The notes under the pieces: model-generated
Told to the model about the DNA's origin: nothing
Database searches by the model: none
Seen by the model: the letters and a program-made list of their open reading frames with translations, nothing else
Assembly (NCBI GenBank): GCA_012515235.1
Contig: JAAYYU010000241.1
Location: 1-49,495, forward strand
Length of the DNA stretch: 49,495 nt
Direction: 5' to 3'
DNA from: Candidatus Anammoximicrobium sp.
GTDB lineage: Bacteria; Planctomycetota; Planctomycetia; Pirellulales; Pirellulaceae
Translations under genes and position numbers: made by a program
Shown here: positions 6,349-13,617 of the stretch, in pieces
Layout: each line of letters opens with the position of its first letter
How positions within the stretch are numbered: the stretch's first letter is position 1

Positions 6349-8999
6349 GCGGCGGACTCCTCGGTGAAAGCAGGGTCGCTGGTATTCAATCGGGACGCCC
6401 GGACGTCGGCCGCCCGGAGCAGTGCTTCCAAGTACGCCAAGGCGGCTGGCCCGTACCGTTCAAGCAAGCCCAGGCAGCGTTCGCGCCAACTTGCCCCCGT
6501 GTGTTTCGAAAGGCCGATCGCCGCCGGTTCCAAGGTCAGAGACAGGGCCGGCGAAGGCGGCATCCCAGCGTCGAATGTGACGGCGGGGAGGCAATCGCCT
6601 TCACGCACACCGCGGATCGGCAGACCTCGTCCATCGCGATCGCGGTACTCTTGGTCCTTTGGTGCGGCGTGCAAGCCGACGCGGACCTTGCCGTGATGGC
6701 TGGCGATCAGGTAGGCAAGCAAGTCAAATGCGGGGGCAGAACAGTCGAGGATCGGTTGAACGATCGTCGGAGGTGGAGAGAGCGGTTCAACCGGCGTCCC
6801 AGGATTGCCGATCTCGGCGAACGCCTCCACCCACGGCCCCAGAAGCGCCGGGTGTTGGGGCGCATACGTTTCCAGAACGGCGAATAAAGCCAAGGCACTC
6901 GCCAACTCATGTCGGAAGGCGGGACGCGTTTCGGTGTCGTCCAAGAAGCGATACGTACCGAAGGGCCGCATCCAGGCATTGTCGGGACCTTTGGCCAGGT
7001 CCAGCCGTAACGGGCGATCGGCGCCGCGCATCGCGCCCTGAAATGCCGGATGCGATTTCCCCAAATCGTGCCACCGTCCAGCAAGTTCCAGAACGTGTTG
7101 CAGTTCGGCGGGCAACGCGATCGCTTCGGCGATGTCGCGAGCCGCGCGTGCGACCTCGGAACCGTGACAGCCGATCGTTTTCCACTGGTTGACACTCAGA
7201 CTCTCGTCGTCCTGCTGATTGTCCGACTGATCCAGTGCCTGAGCTTCCTTCCCGAGAGTCGGCGGGGGAGCGGCTGCGACCGCGTCGCGCGACTCCGGAT
7301 CAAATCCACGATCTGGCCGATAACCGCCGCAGGCTGCGGCGACGCACACGATGCGACCCGGCAACAGGCTGGCTCGGTTCGCGGTGACCCATTGGCCGTC
7401 GAGCCAGTCCCAGACCCAAGCACGCATTCCGGCGCGAAGTTTTGGCTTGCGATTGCTTTTCGTTTCTTCGCCGCAGAGCCAGCTACGAGCTTTCCCAAAC
7501 GGCACAGCACACAATTCTCGACGGTGCGGCCGGCGGTCGGCCGCGGGCGACTGCGAGGATTCCAGATCGATCCAAAAGACCTGCAGGTCGCGTTCCTCGC
7601 CCGAGCGAATGAACCGGCTGATGTCCAAATCGGCACCGGTCAAGTCGGGCGTCGTATCAAACAATTCGTCGAATTCCCTGCGGAGCAGCAGGTGGGAAGG
7701 TGCGTACGGGTAGAGCCTGGACCGCGTTTCTCCAGGCAGCGATTCCTCGAAGGAGTCCAGCGTCGCCAACCCTGCGTCCGGAAGATCCTGGAGCGAATCC
7801 CAAGCGCTGTTGAGTTCTTCTGCCGCGTAGGGCATCGCGGCCTTTTCATCGCGGCCTCGATCGACGACGATCACTCGGCCGCTTCCGCCGTAACGCGAGC
7901 AGCGGCCGAAACGCTGAACGAGGCTTGGCCAGGGCGCAAGCTCCGTAATCAGGCAGCCCGCCGAGATGTCGACTCCGGCTTCAACGACTTGCGTCGCCAC
8001 GATGATCCGGTCCGCATCCGGTGTGCATGCTGCGCGGCTCAGGAAGCGATCCCGCCATCCGTCGCGTTCTGCGGGCCGGAAACGGCTGTGCACCAGTTCA
8101 ATACCATCAACTCGTCCAGCGGCCTGAAGCGAGTCGAACGTATCACAGGCTCGGTCAACCGTATTGCATACGACGAGGGTGATGCGTCCGAATTCGCCAA
8201 TTTCCGTCGCGGCGTGCTCGTCGAGTATCCGTCGGGCAAATGCTTCCGAATCGTCGCCATCGATCATCGCGGTCGTGAGAGCTTTGCGAACGGCCCACAA
8301 TCCGCCCGTCCGCCGATCCGGCGGGATCGTTGTTGGGTCGCGAACCCACGCGTCATGGTGCTCGGCGGTATCCACGCTCTTGAGCCAATCCGGCTGCAAC
8401 GTTGCGCTCATCCACCACGTGTAGCACGGTCGGAATCCCTTGCTTGCGTCCTGCTCACGGAACGCCTGAAGTTGCGCCGATGTGGCCAGCCCCACGTCCA
8501 TGAGTTGCACTTCGTCCATGACCCAAAGGGCGTCGTGACTGAGGAGGCCGAACTCGACAGGCCAACGGGCTCGCGGGCTGGCGTATCCGCGGTTAAGAGC
8601 CCGCGACAGCAGCATGTCTTGGGTGCCGATGATGATCGCCCGCCGCTCGGGAAACAGAAACCACTCCCCGGCATCCTGGCCGCCCATGGCCACAAATACA
8701 TCCGGACGCGTCTGAGGCGCCAGGGTTGCCGCGATGGTCCTTGCAGTGTGCTCGGTCTGTTCGACGAGCACGCGCATAGGCAAGCACCACACCAGCCGCC
8801 GGGGCCAAAGCGATCCGTTATGCTCCAAGCTGTGCCATATCCAAGCGGCGAGCACGCCTTCAGTCTTTCCGAGACCCGTGCCGATGCGGATCACCCGGTT
8901 CCGGCAGTGTTCGGCCTCGACCAACTGCTTCTGCCAATCGTGGGGCGAGGCGTGGCCGGTGATTTGATGGAACCAACTCGCAAAGCCGCCTACGCTCAT
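6345..8999 (-). CDS. cas3: Cas3 helicase-nuclease of type I-G, with C-terminal HD domain
   Basis: An 884-residue protein. The helicase comes first: Walker A GTGLGKT at residues 40-46, DEVQ at 162-165, motif V-like TQVVEAGVDISAG and motif VI QRFGRCSRYG. The HD phosphohydrolase domain is C-terminal, with WHDLGK (H644, D645). This domain order, HD after the helicase, is the known arrangement for type I-U/I-G Cas3 and the reverse of most Cas3 proteins. It should unwind and degrade target DNA after recruitment by the Csx17-Csb1-Csb2 complex. A GGAGG site 7 bases before the ATG supports the start. It is the first clear gene of the cas operon; the motifs look intact. Confidence 0.95.
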   Translation of the reverse strand: MSVGGFASWFHQITGHASPHDWQKQLVEAEHCRNRVIRIGTGLGKTEGVLAAWIWHSLEHNGSLWPRRLVWCLPMRVLVEQTEHTARTIAATLAPQTRPDVFVAMGGQDAGEWFLFPERRAIIIGTQDMLLSRALNRGYASPRARWPVEFGLLSHDALWVMDEVQLMDVGLATSAQLQAFREQDASKGFRPCYTWWMSATLQPDWLKSVDTAEHHDAWVRDPTTIPPDRRTGGLWAVRKALTTAMIDGDDSEAFARRILDEHAATEIGEFGRITLVVCNTVDRACDTFDSLQAAGRVDGIELVHSRFRPAERDGWRDRFLSRAACTPDADRIIVATQVVEAGVDISAGCLITELAPWPSLVQRFGRCSRYGGSGRVIVVDRGRDEKAAMPYAAEELNSAWDSLQDLPDAGLATLDSFEESLPGETRSRLYPYAPSHLLLRREFDELFDTTPDLTGADLDISRFIRSGEERDLQVFWIDLESSQSPAADRRPHRRELCAVPFGKARSWLCGEETKSNRKPKLRAGMRAWVWDWLDGQWVTANRASLLPGRIVCVAAACGGYRPDRGFDPESRDAVAAAPPPTLGKEAQALDQSDNQQDDESLSVNQWKTIGCHGSEVARAARDIAEAIALPAELQHVLELAGRWHDLGKSHPAFQGAMRGADRPLRLDLAKGPDNAWMRPFGTYRFLDDTETRPAFRHELASALALFAVLETYAPQHPALLGPWVEAFAEIGNPGTPVEPLSPPPTIVQPILDCSAPAFDLLAYLIASHHGKVRVGLHAAPKDQEYRDRDGRGLPIRGVREGDCLPAVTFDAGMPPSPALSLTLEPAAIGLSKHTGASWRERCLGLLERYGPAALAYLEALLRAADVRASRLNTSDPAFTEESAA

Positions 9000-9301
9000 A
9001 GATGGTCCTCCGAGAGCAACGAAAGTGCTTCGATGGGGTCAGGGATCAGTTTTGCATTTGTCAGGGCGATTTGGTAGCCGGGGCTGCCAATCTGAACCCC
9101 GGCCTGGGCCGGGCCGACGGCGATCGTTGGGTTCCGCGTTGGGTGTTGCTCCTTCCCGGCCGAGAATATCGTCACGTGCGTGACACGTCTGGTCACTGGC
9201 GGCGAAGATTTTTTTGAAACGGCGTCCGGATGACGGCCAAGGGCAGCATCTCGACTTGGTATATCACCCCAAACCGCGGACGGAAAGCCCAGGTGGGACA
9301 T
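8996..9301 (-). CDS. Doubtful short ORF overlapping the cas3 start
   Basis: A 101-codon frame ends LIPDPIEALSLLSEDHL and its TGA overlaps the cas3 ATG as ATGA, the same coupling seen inside the operon. Only the last ~45 residues look protein-like; the N-terminal half is arginine- and proline-rich and resembles noise. I recognise no family. It could be the tail of a lost upstream cas gene, or chance, because cas3 has its own good ribosome-binding site. Confidence 0.25.
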   Translation of the reverse strand: MSHLGFPSAVWGDIPSRDAALGRHPDAVSKKSSPPVTRRVTHVTIFSAGKEQHPTRNPTIAVGPAQAGVQIGSPGYQIALTNAKLIPDPIEALSLLSEDHL

Positions 9302-9384
9302 GCTGTTGTCCGACCAGCTATGGGGGGCTGGTCATTCACCGGCGTGCGTCCTGGGCCAGGCGGAATGTTCGTTCCTCGTTTCCT

Positions 9385-9409
9385 CGTTCCCAGGCTCCGC
9401 CTGGGAACG
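9385..9409. repeat. Palindromic REP-like repeat 1
   Basis: Perfect 11-base arms (CGTTCCCAGGC and GCCTGGGAACG) around a TCC loop. This motif resembles a dispersed palindrome known from many bacterial genomes. It is immediately followed by a second hairpin of the same design. Confidence 0.8.
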
Positions 9410-9413
9410 GAAT

Positions 9414-9436
9414 GGCCAGAGGCTCTGCCTCTGGCC
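9414..9436. repeat. Palindromic REP-like repeat 2
   Basis: Perfect 10-base arms (GGCCAGAGGC and GCCTCTGGCC) around a TCT loop, 4 bases after the first palindrome. Both share the GGC-TCY-GCC centre, so they look like two members of one repeat class. Confidence 0.8.
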
Positions 9437-9461
9437 GCTGTTCGTTCGACACGTGGCCAGC

Positions 9462-9490
9462 TTGACCCGTCGCTGTTGCCGGCTGATAAT
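9462..9490 (+). promoter_or_regulatory. Sigma70-like promoter of the toxin-antitoxin pair
   Basis: A -35 box TTGACC and a -10 box GATAAT are separated by 17 bases, placing transcription start near 9497, about 45 bases before the antitoxin ATG. Confidence 0.6.
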
Positions 9491-9504
9491 TGAGCTGAGC
9501 TATG

Positions 9505-9518
9505 GAAATCGTGATTTC
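9505..9518. promoter_or_regulatory. Inverted repeat, possible antitoxin operator
   Basis: GAAATC and GATTTC flank a GT centre just downstream of the predicted transcription start. The 10 bases TATGGAAATC that include its left arm recur exactly at the antitoxin start (9541-9550). Toxin-antitoxin operons are usually self-repressed through such sites; here that is inference. Confidence 0.4.
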
Positions 9519-9541
9519 AGTCGGCCTAGGACGAATATGTT

Positions 9542-9799
9542 ATGGAAATCTCAGGTACTGTTGAAAACGGCGTCGTTGTTCTTGACGGCTCGGTATTGCC
9601 GCCGGAAGGGGCGAACGTGGTCGTAATCTATCGAACGACACAGGTGATTCGGGTTGGGAAGAATCAGAAGCGAGTCGAGTTTCCGTTGTTTCCGTCGTCC
9701 CAACCCGGCACCCTCGATCTGACAAGCGAACGAATCGCTGAAATCCTGGACGACGAGGAGATCGAGGCGACGAGGCGAACGTGGAATGAACCTTCCTGA
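9542..9799 (+). CDS. VapB-like antitoxin
   Basis: An 85-residue protein beginning MEISGTVENGVVVLDGSVLPPEGANVVV, a short beta-rich N-terminus like the swapped-hairpin DNA-binding antitoxins and the DUF104-type antitoxins. A polar C-terminal tail follows (SERIAEILDDEEIEATRRTWN), as expected for a toxin-binding segment. Its last 14 bases overlap the start of the PIN toxin, the classic arrangement of a vapBC pair. It probably neutralises the toxin and represses the operon. The exact antitoxin family is uncertain; the pairing is clear. Confidence 0.78.
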   Translation: MEISGTVENGVVVLDGSVLPPEGANVVVIYRTTQVIRVGKNQKRVEFPLFPSSQPGTLDLTSERIAEILDDEEIEATRRTWNEPS

Positions 9800-10208
9800 C
9801 GTTAACTTCTGGATCGCGATCTCGTTTCAGTCGCACGTTCACCATGGCTCGGCCAAGACGTGGATGCAGCAGGCGGGCCAACAGAGCTGTTGCCTTTGCC
9901 GGGTCACACAAATGGGATTCTTGCGGCTGATAACGAATCCCAAAGTGCTTCGCGGCGACGCGGTTTCGATGGCCCAGGCTTGGCGGACGTTCGATGAACT
10001 GATATCCGACGAACGAGTGGCGTTTGCGGAAGAGCCGGAAGGCATCGAGGCCGCTTGGCGAACCTTGACACAGCTTCGAACGTTTTCGCCAAACGTGTGG
10101 AGCGACGCATATCTGGCGGCATTTGCACAAGCAGCCGATTTCGAAGTCGTCACGTTTGACAGAGGATTCACGCAGTACAAGAACGTGCGTGTAACGATCT
10201 TGTCCTGA
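9786..10208 (+). CDS. vapC: VapC-family PIN-domain toxin
   Basis: A 140-residue PIN-domain protein with DVNFWIA at the N-terminus (D5), the QMGFLRLITNP segment typical of this VapC subgroup, WSDAYLAAFA (D107) and VVTFDRGF (D125). These acidic residues form the metal-binding ribonuclease site. VapC toxins cleave tRNA or rRNA when released from the antitoxin; the target cannot be read from sequence. It overlaps the antitoxin gene by 14 bases, and the family length is normal (about 130-145). Confidence 0.9.
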   Translation: MNLPDVNFWIAISFQSHVHHGSAKTWMQQAGQQSCCLCRVTQMGFLRLITNPKVLRGDAVSMAQAWRTFDELISDERVAFAEEPEGIEAAWRTLTQLRTFSPNVWSDAYLAAFAQAADFEVVTFDRGFTQYKNVRVTILS

Positions 10209-10486
10209 AGCGTCGCGTTGCCGGATCATCCGCCGCGTCTCCCTGCGTTCATGGAATCGTCCGGGTCGTCTTCTGAATTGAGCCGTCGGAGTCGCGGCAG
10301 TTGCCGCACGAGGCGCTGGTCGAGGAGTTGGTTGTCTGAGCGGCTCGGCTGCCGGGCACGCAGCGACGGCGATTCGTTTTCTCGACGGCAAATCCGAGCG
10401 CAGAATGGTCGGGGCAGGGCCAGGCGGACTTGGGCGTGGTCGGCGGTCGCTTCGTAAAGAGGTGCGTCCCTTTTTGCGTGCCAGGA

Positions 10487-11830
10487 TCAGGCGAACCAGG
10501 TACGTTCCACAAAGCCCGTATCGACCTGGCCCTTGACGAACTCGTTGTGGGACAGGACACGGCGGTGGAACGAGGCGGTGGTTTCGATGCCGGTGATCCG
10601 CAGTTCGTCCAGGGCCCGGATCATACAGGCGATCGCGGCCGGGCGGGTCGGCTGGTGGACGATCAATTTGCCGATCATGGAATCGTAGGTCGCGGGCACG
10701 ACATAGCCGGGATGGGCGTGCGAATCAAACCGCACTCCGGGCCCGCCGGGCACGAACAGCTTGTCAATTCGGCCGGGGCACGGTTGGAAGCGGCGATCGG
10801 GATTCTCGGCGTTGATGCGGCACTCGATGGCCACACCGCGGCTGCAGATGTCCTCCTGGCGGAACGGCAGGGGCTCGCCGGCGGCGACGGCAATCTGCGA
10901 TTTGATCAGATCGATGCCCGTCACCATTTCGGTCACCGGGTGCTCGACCTGGATCCGCGCGTTGACTTCGATGAAGTAGAAGTTGTTGTTCTGATCCAGG
11001 ATGAACTCGACGGTCCCGGCATTGGTATAGCCGGCCGATTGGATCAGCCGCACGGCGGCTTCGCACATACTCTTGCGGCGGTCGGCCGGCAGGCTGGGCG
11101 CCGGGCTCTCCTCGATCAGCTTCTGATGCCGTCGCTGCGTGGAGCAATCGCGTTCCCAGAGGTGGACCACGTTTCCGTGCGTGTCGGCCAGGATTTGGAC
11201 TTCGATATGCCGAGGCCGCTCGATGAATTTTTCCAGGTACACGCCGGCGTTGCCGAAGGCCGCCTTGGCTTCGGTCTGGGCCTGGACGAACGCGGTCTTG
11301 AGCACCAGATCGTTGCCGGCCACGCGCATTCCTTTGCCGCCGCCGCCCGCGGTCGCTTTGATCAGCACGGGAAAGCCGATCTCGTGGGCGATTTTGAGGG
11401 CTTGATGTTCATCCTCGATCAGGCCCTCGCTGCCGGGCACGACCGGCACGCCGGCGTCGCGTGCCATGCTGCGGGCGGCGTTCTTGTCACCGAGCATTTG
11501 CATGGCTTCGGGCGTAGGTCCGATGAAATCGATCTTGCAGCTGCGGCAGATCTCGTTGAAATGCGCGTTTTCGGCCAGGAAGCCGTAGCCGGGATGGATT
11601 GCTTCGACATTGCCCACTTCGGCGGCGCTGATCACCCGGTCGATCTTCAGGTAGCTCAGGGCGCTTTTGGCCGGCCCCACGCAATACGCTTCGTCCGCCA
11701 GGTCCAGGTAGGCGCTGCCGCGGTCGGCTTCGCTGTAGATGGCCACCGTCTCGATGCCCAATTCCCGGCACGCGCGGATGACGCGGAGGGCAATCTCGCC
11801 GCGGTTTGCGATCAGGATGCGTTTGTACAT
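10487..11830 (-). CDS. accC: Biotin carboxylase subunit of acetyl-CoA carboxylase
   Basis: A 447-residue ATP-grasp carboxylase that carboxylates the biotin of AccB, the first step of fatty acid synthesis. It opens MYKRILIANRGEIALRVIR, has the glycine loop AGGGGKGMR at 161-169, HIEVQILAD, the catalytic ERDCSTQRRHQKLIEE segment, and VNARIQVEHPVTE. The length matches the family. It lies directly downstream of accB on the same strand, the standard order. Confidence 0.97.
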   Translation of the reverse strand: MYKRILIANRGEIALRVIRACRELGIETVAIYSEADRGSAYLDLADEAYCVGPAKSALSYLKIDRVISAAEVGNVEAIHPGYGFLAENAHFNEICRSCKIDFIGPTPEAMQMLGDKNAARSMARDAGVPVVPGSEGLIEDEHQALKIAHEIGFPVLIKATAGGGGKGMRVAGNDLVLKTAFVQAQTEAKAAFGNAGVYLEKFIERPRHIEVQILADTHGNVVHLWERDCSTQRRHQKLIEESPAPSLPADRRKSMCEAAVRLIQSAGYTNAGTVEFILDQNNNFYFIEVNARIQVEHPVTEMVTGIDLIKSQIAVAAGEPLPFRQEDICSRGVAIECRINAENPDRRFQPCPGRIDKLFVPGGPGVRFDSHAHPGYVVPATYDSMIGKLIVHQPTRPAAIACMIRALDELRITGIETTASFHRRVLSHNEFVKGQVDTGFVERTWFA

Positions 11831-11854
11831 AGAAACGGGTCCCTGCCGTCGGGC

Positions 11855-12334
11855 CTACTTTTTGGTGTCCAGCTTGAACAAGGGGCGGCCGAATTCGACG
11901 GCTTCTTCGTCGTCGACCAACACCGCCACGATCCGGCCGCTAACTTCGGCGGGAATCTCGTTGAACACCTTCATGGCCTCGATGATGCACACGGTGCTGG
12001 CTGCATCGACGTGGTCACCGACGCGGACGTACGGCTCCGCGTTGGGATTGGATTTTGAGTAGAACGTTCCCACCATAGGACTTTTGATGTACTGGATGTT
12101 CGCATCTTCGGCAGTCGCCGCGGCGGGGGCGTTCGGAGACAGCACCGCCGGCGACGGCGGGGGCGGCAAGCTGAAGGTTTGCGGGTCCGCGGCGGAACCG
12201 CGGCACAGTCGGATTCGCTGTTGGGCTTGCCGCAGATCGATTTCGCTGAGGTCGTGTTCCTTCATCAACTCGATCAAGCTGCGAATGCGGTCAAGTTCGA
12301 AGATGTCGTCCGGTCTGGCTTCCGAGTCCGCCAT
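11855..12334 (-). CDS. accB: Biotin carboxyl carrier protein of acetyl-CoA carboxylase
   Basis: A 159-residue carrier protein. An N-terminal helical region precedes a proline/alanine-rich hinge (SLPPPPSPAV), followed by the biotinyl domain with CIIEAMKVFNEIPAE; the biotin acceptor is K122 in EAMK. I chose the ATG at 12334 because GGAGAG lies just before it; an in-frame ATG six codons earlier lacks such a site. It delivers carboxyl groups from AccC to the carboxyltransferase. It is sandwiched between the peptidase gene and accC on the same strand. Confidence 0.96.
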   Translation of the reverse strand: MADSEARPDDIFELDRIRSLIELMKEHDLSEIDLRQAQQRIRLCRGSAADPQTFSLPPPPSPAVLSPNAPAAATAEDANIQYIKSPMVGTFYSKSNPNAEPYVRVGDHVDAASTVCIIEAMKVFNEIPAEVSGRIVAVLVDDEEAVEFGRPLFKLDTKK

Positions 12335-12421
12335 AGATCTCTCCACGGGCATCCGCCCGAAAAAACTAAGGGCGCCGGCGACTTGGCACCGTTCCGGTTC
12401 GTCGCCCGCGCCCCGTCCTTG

Positions 12422-13522
12422 TCATCTCATCCCCTGCAGCACACAGTCGTCTAGTTCCTTTGCCACGTGGCTCAGCACCTCACCGCCCGTCCTGGTCACC
12501 AGAATGTCGTCTTCGATCCGGACGCCGCCCCACTGCGGCAGGTACACTCCGGGCTCGACGGTGACGACCATTCCCGCCTTCAGTTGCCGATCCTGGCTGG
12601 GCGCCAAACGCGGCCCTTCATGGATCTCCAAGCCGATTCCGTGTCCCAGACCGTGCGTAAAGTACTTTCCCAAGCCCGCCTCCTCGATCACTTTGCGGGC
12701 GACTGCGTCCACGTCTTTCAGTACGGCCCGAGGCCGGATCGCGGCGATCGCCGCCCGCTGGGCTTTCAACACAACTCCATACACACGTTCAAGTTTGGGC
12801 GAAATTCTACCGGTGACCAAGACACGCGTCAAGTCGCTAACGTACAGCGCCCCGCGAGCACCCCAGTCGATCAGCACAAAGTCGCTTTCTTCCACGCGGT
12901 GATCCGACAGGCGGGCGTGGGGCAAGGCGCCGCGCGGGCCCACTCCCACGATCGGCGTGAAGCTGCAGCCCGTGCCTCCGAAACATCGAATCTGATGCTC
13001 CAGGTTGTGAGCGATCTGTTTCTCTGTGTGATCCGGACGCAAACCGGCTCGGACCACGGCAAACGCCCGCTCGGCCAGTTCGATGGCTTCACGGATCTGG
13101 GCGACTTCCTCCCGATCCTTGATCTCGCGCAGTCCCTCCACCAGGGAGCCGGTGAAGGTGAACTGGACACCGGACAACTGTTGGGAAAGCTCGGAGCAGA
13201 ACGCGACTGTCATCGACGCCGCCTCGATCGCCAAGTTGCGGACTTTCGCCGCGTCCACGACTTTGGCGACCATCGGCAACATCTCCAAGCCGGGCCGACG
13301 GATCTCCGCATCCAAGTCCGGGCATTCCTCCGTCAATTGTTGCGCATAACGCCCGTCGCTGATCATGATCTGTTCGCGCGGCGTCAGCAGCAGGTAGCTG
13401 GAATCACCGGTGAAACCCGTCAGGTACGTCACGTTGGCCGGATGAGTCACCAGCAGACCGTCGGCCCCCGTGCCGGGGACCAAGCGGAGCAGGCGGTCTC
13501 TTCGATCAGCATGTCTCGACAC
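12422..13522 (-). CDS. M24-family Xaa-Pro peptidase (PepQ/PapA-like)
   Basis: A 366-residue creatinase/prolidase-fold peptidase. The start is a GTG preceded by AAGGGG. The C-terminal pita-bread domain shows the five metal ligands: D in VLIDWGA, D in YVSDLTR, H in GLGHGIGLEIHE, E in VTVEPGVY and E in GVRIEDD. It hydrolyses peptide bonds next to proline. A peptidase of this family directly before accB-accC is a recurrent bacterial order, which fits a single transcript. Whether it prefers dipeptides (prolidase) or longer peptides (aminopeptidase P) is not visible. Confidence 0.92.
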   Translation of the reverse strand: MSRHADRRDRLLRLVPGTGADGLLVTHPANVTYLTGFTGDSSYLLLTPREQIMISDGRYAQQLTEECPDLDAEIRRPGLEMLPMVAKVVDAAKVRNLAIEAASMTVAFCSELSQQLSGVQFTFTGSLVEGLREIKDREEVAQIREAIELAERAFAVVRAGLRPDHTEKQIAHNLEHQIRCFGGTGCSFTPIVGVGPRGALPHARLSDHRVEESDFVLIDWGARGALYVSDLTRVLVTGRISPKLERVYGVVLKAQRAAIAAIRPRAVLKDVDAVARKVIEEAGLGKYFTHGLGHGIGLEIHEGPRLAPSQDRQLKAGMVVTVEPGVYLPQWGGVRIEDDILVTRTGGEVLSHVAKELDDCVLQGMR

Positions 13523-13584
13523 AGAAACCCCTTATGAAAGGCGTCGCGAGCCACGGGATGCCGGTCCGGTCAATCCCCGCGTCG

Positions 13585-13617
13585 CATCCTTCCTCCTTCA
13601 TCCTTCCTCCTACCTCC
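13585..13617. repeat. Purine-rich GGATGA/GGAGGAA simple repeat overlapping a stop codon
   Basis: On the minus strand this is a run of GGAGG-, GGAAGGATGA- and GGAGGAAGGATG units. The TAG stop of the glucan phosphorylase (13610-13612) falls inside the run. It resembles the repeat at 1069-1096. Confidence 0.55.

Larger units (their letters stand above)
9002..9461. other. Intergenic region between the cas operon and the toxin-antitoxin pair
   Basis: About 460 bases without a convincing gene. It must contain the cas operon promoter, but I could not pick one out with confidence. It holds the doubtful short ORF next to cas3 and, at its right end, two perfect hairpin palindromes. No CRISPR repeat units were found here. 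Confidence 0.6.

Noticed and set aside
7050..9077. Long open frame (675 codons) antisense to cas3
   Set aside because: The opposite strand carries clear helicase and HD motifs. The antisense product has no family features, and long antisense frames are common in GC-rich coding DNA.
9214..9493. Overlapping plus-strand frames of 83-108 codons before the toxin-antitoxin pair
   Set aside because: They read through the twin palindromes and the promoter of the pair, and show no protein-like conservation.
10209..10486. Possible small gene between vapC and accC
   Set aside because: Frames here are short, arginine/serine-rich and lack ribosome-binding sites; I see nothing in this stretch.
10430..12058. 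Long open frame (542 codons) antisense to accC and accB
   Set aside because: accC and accB motifs on the other strand are unambiguous; the antisense product is a composition artefact.
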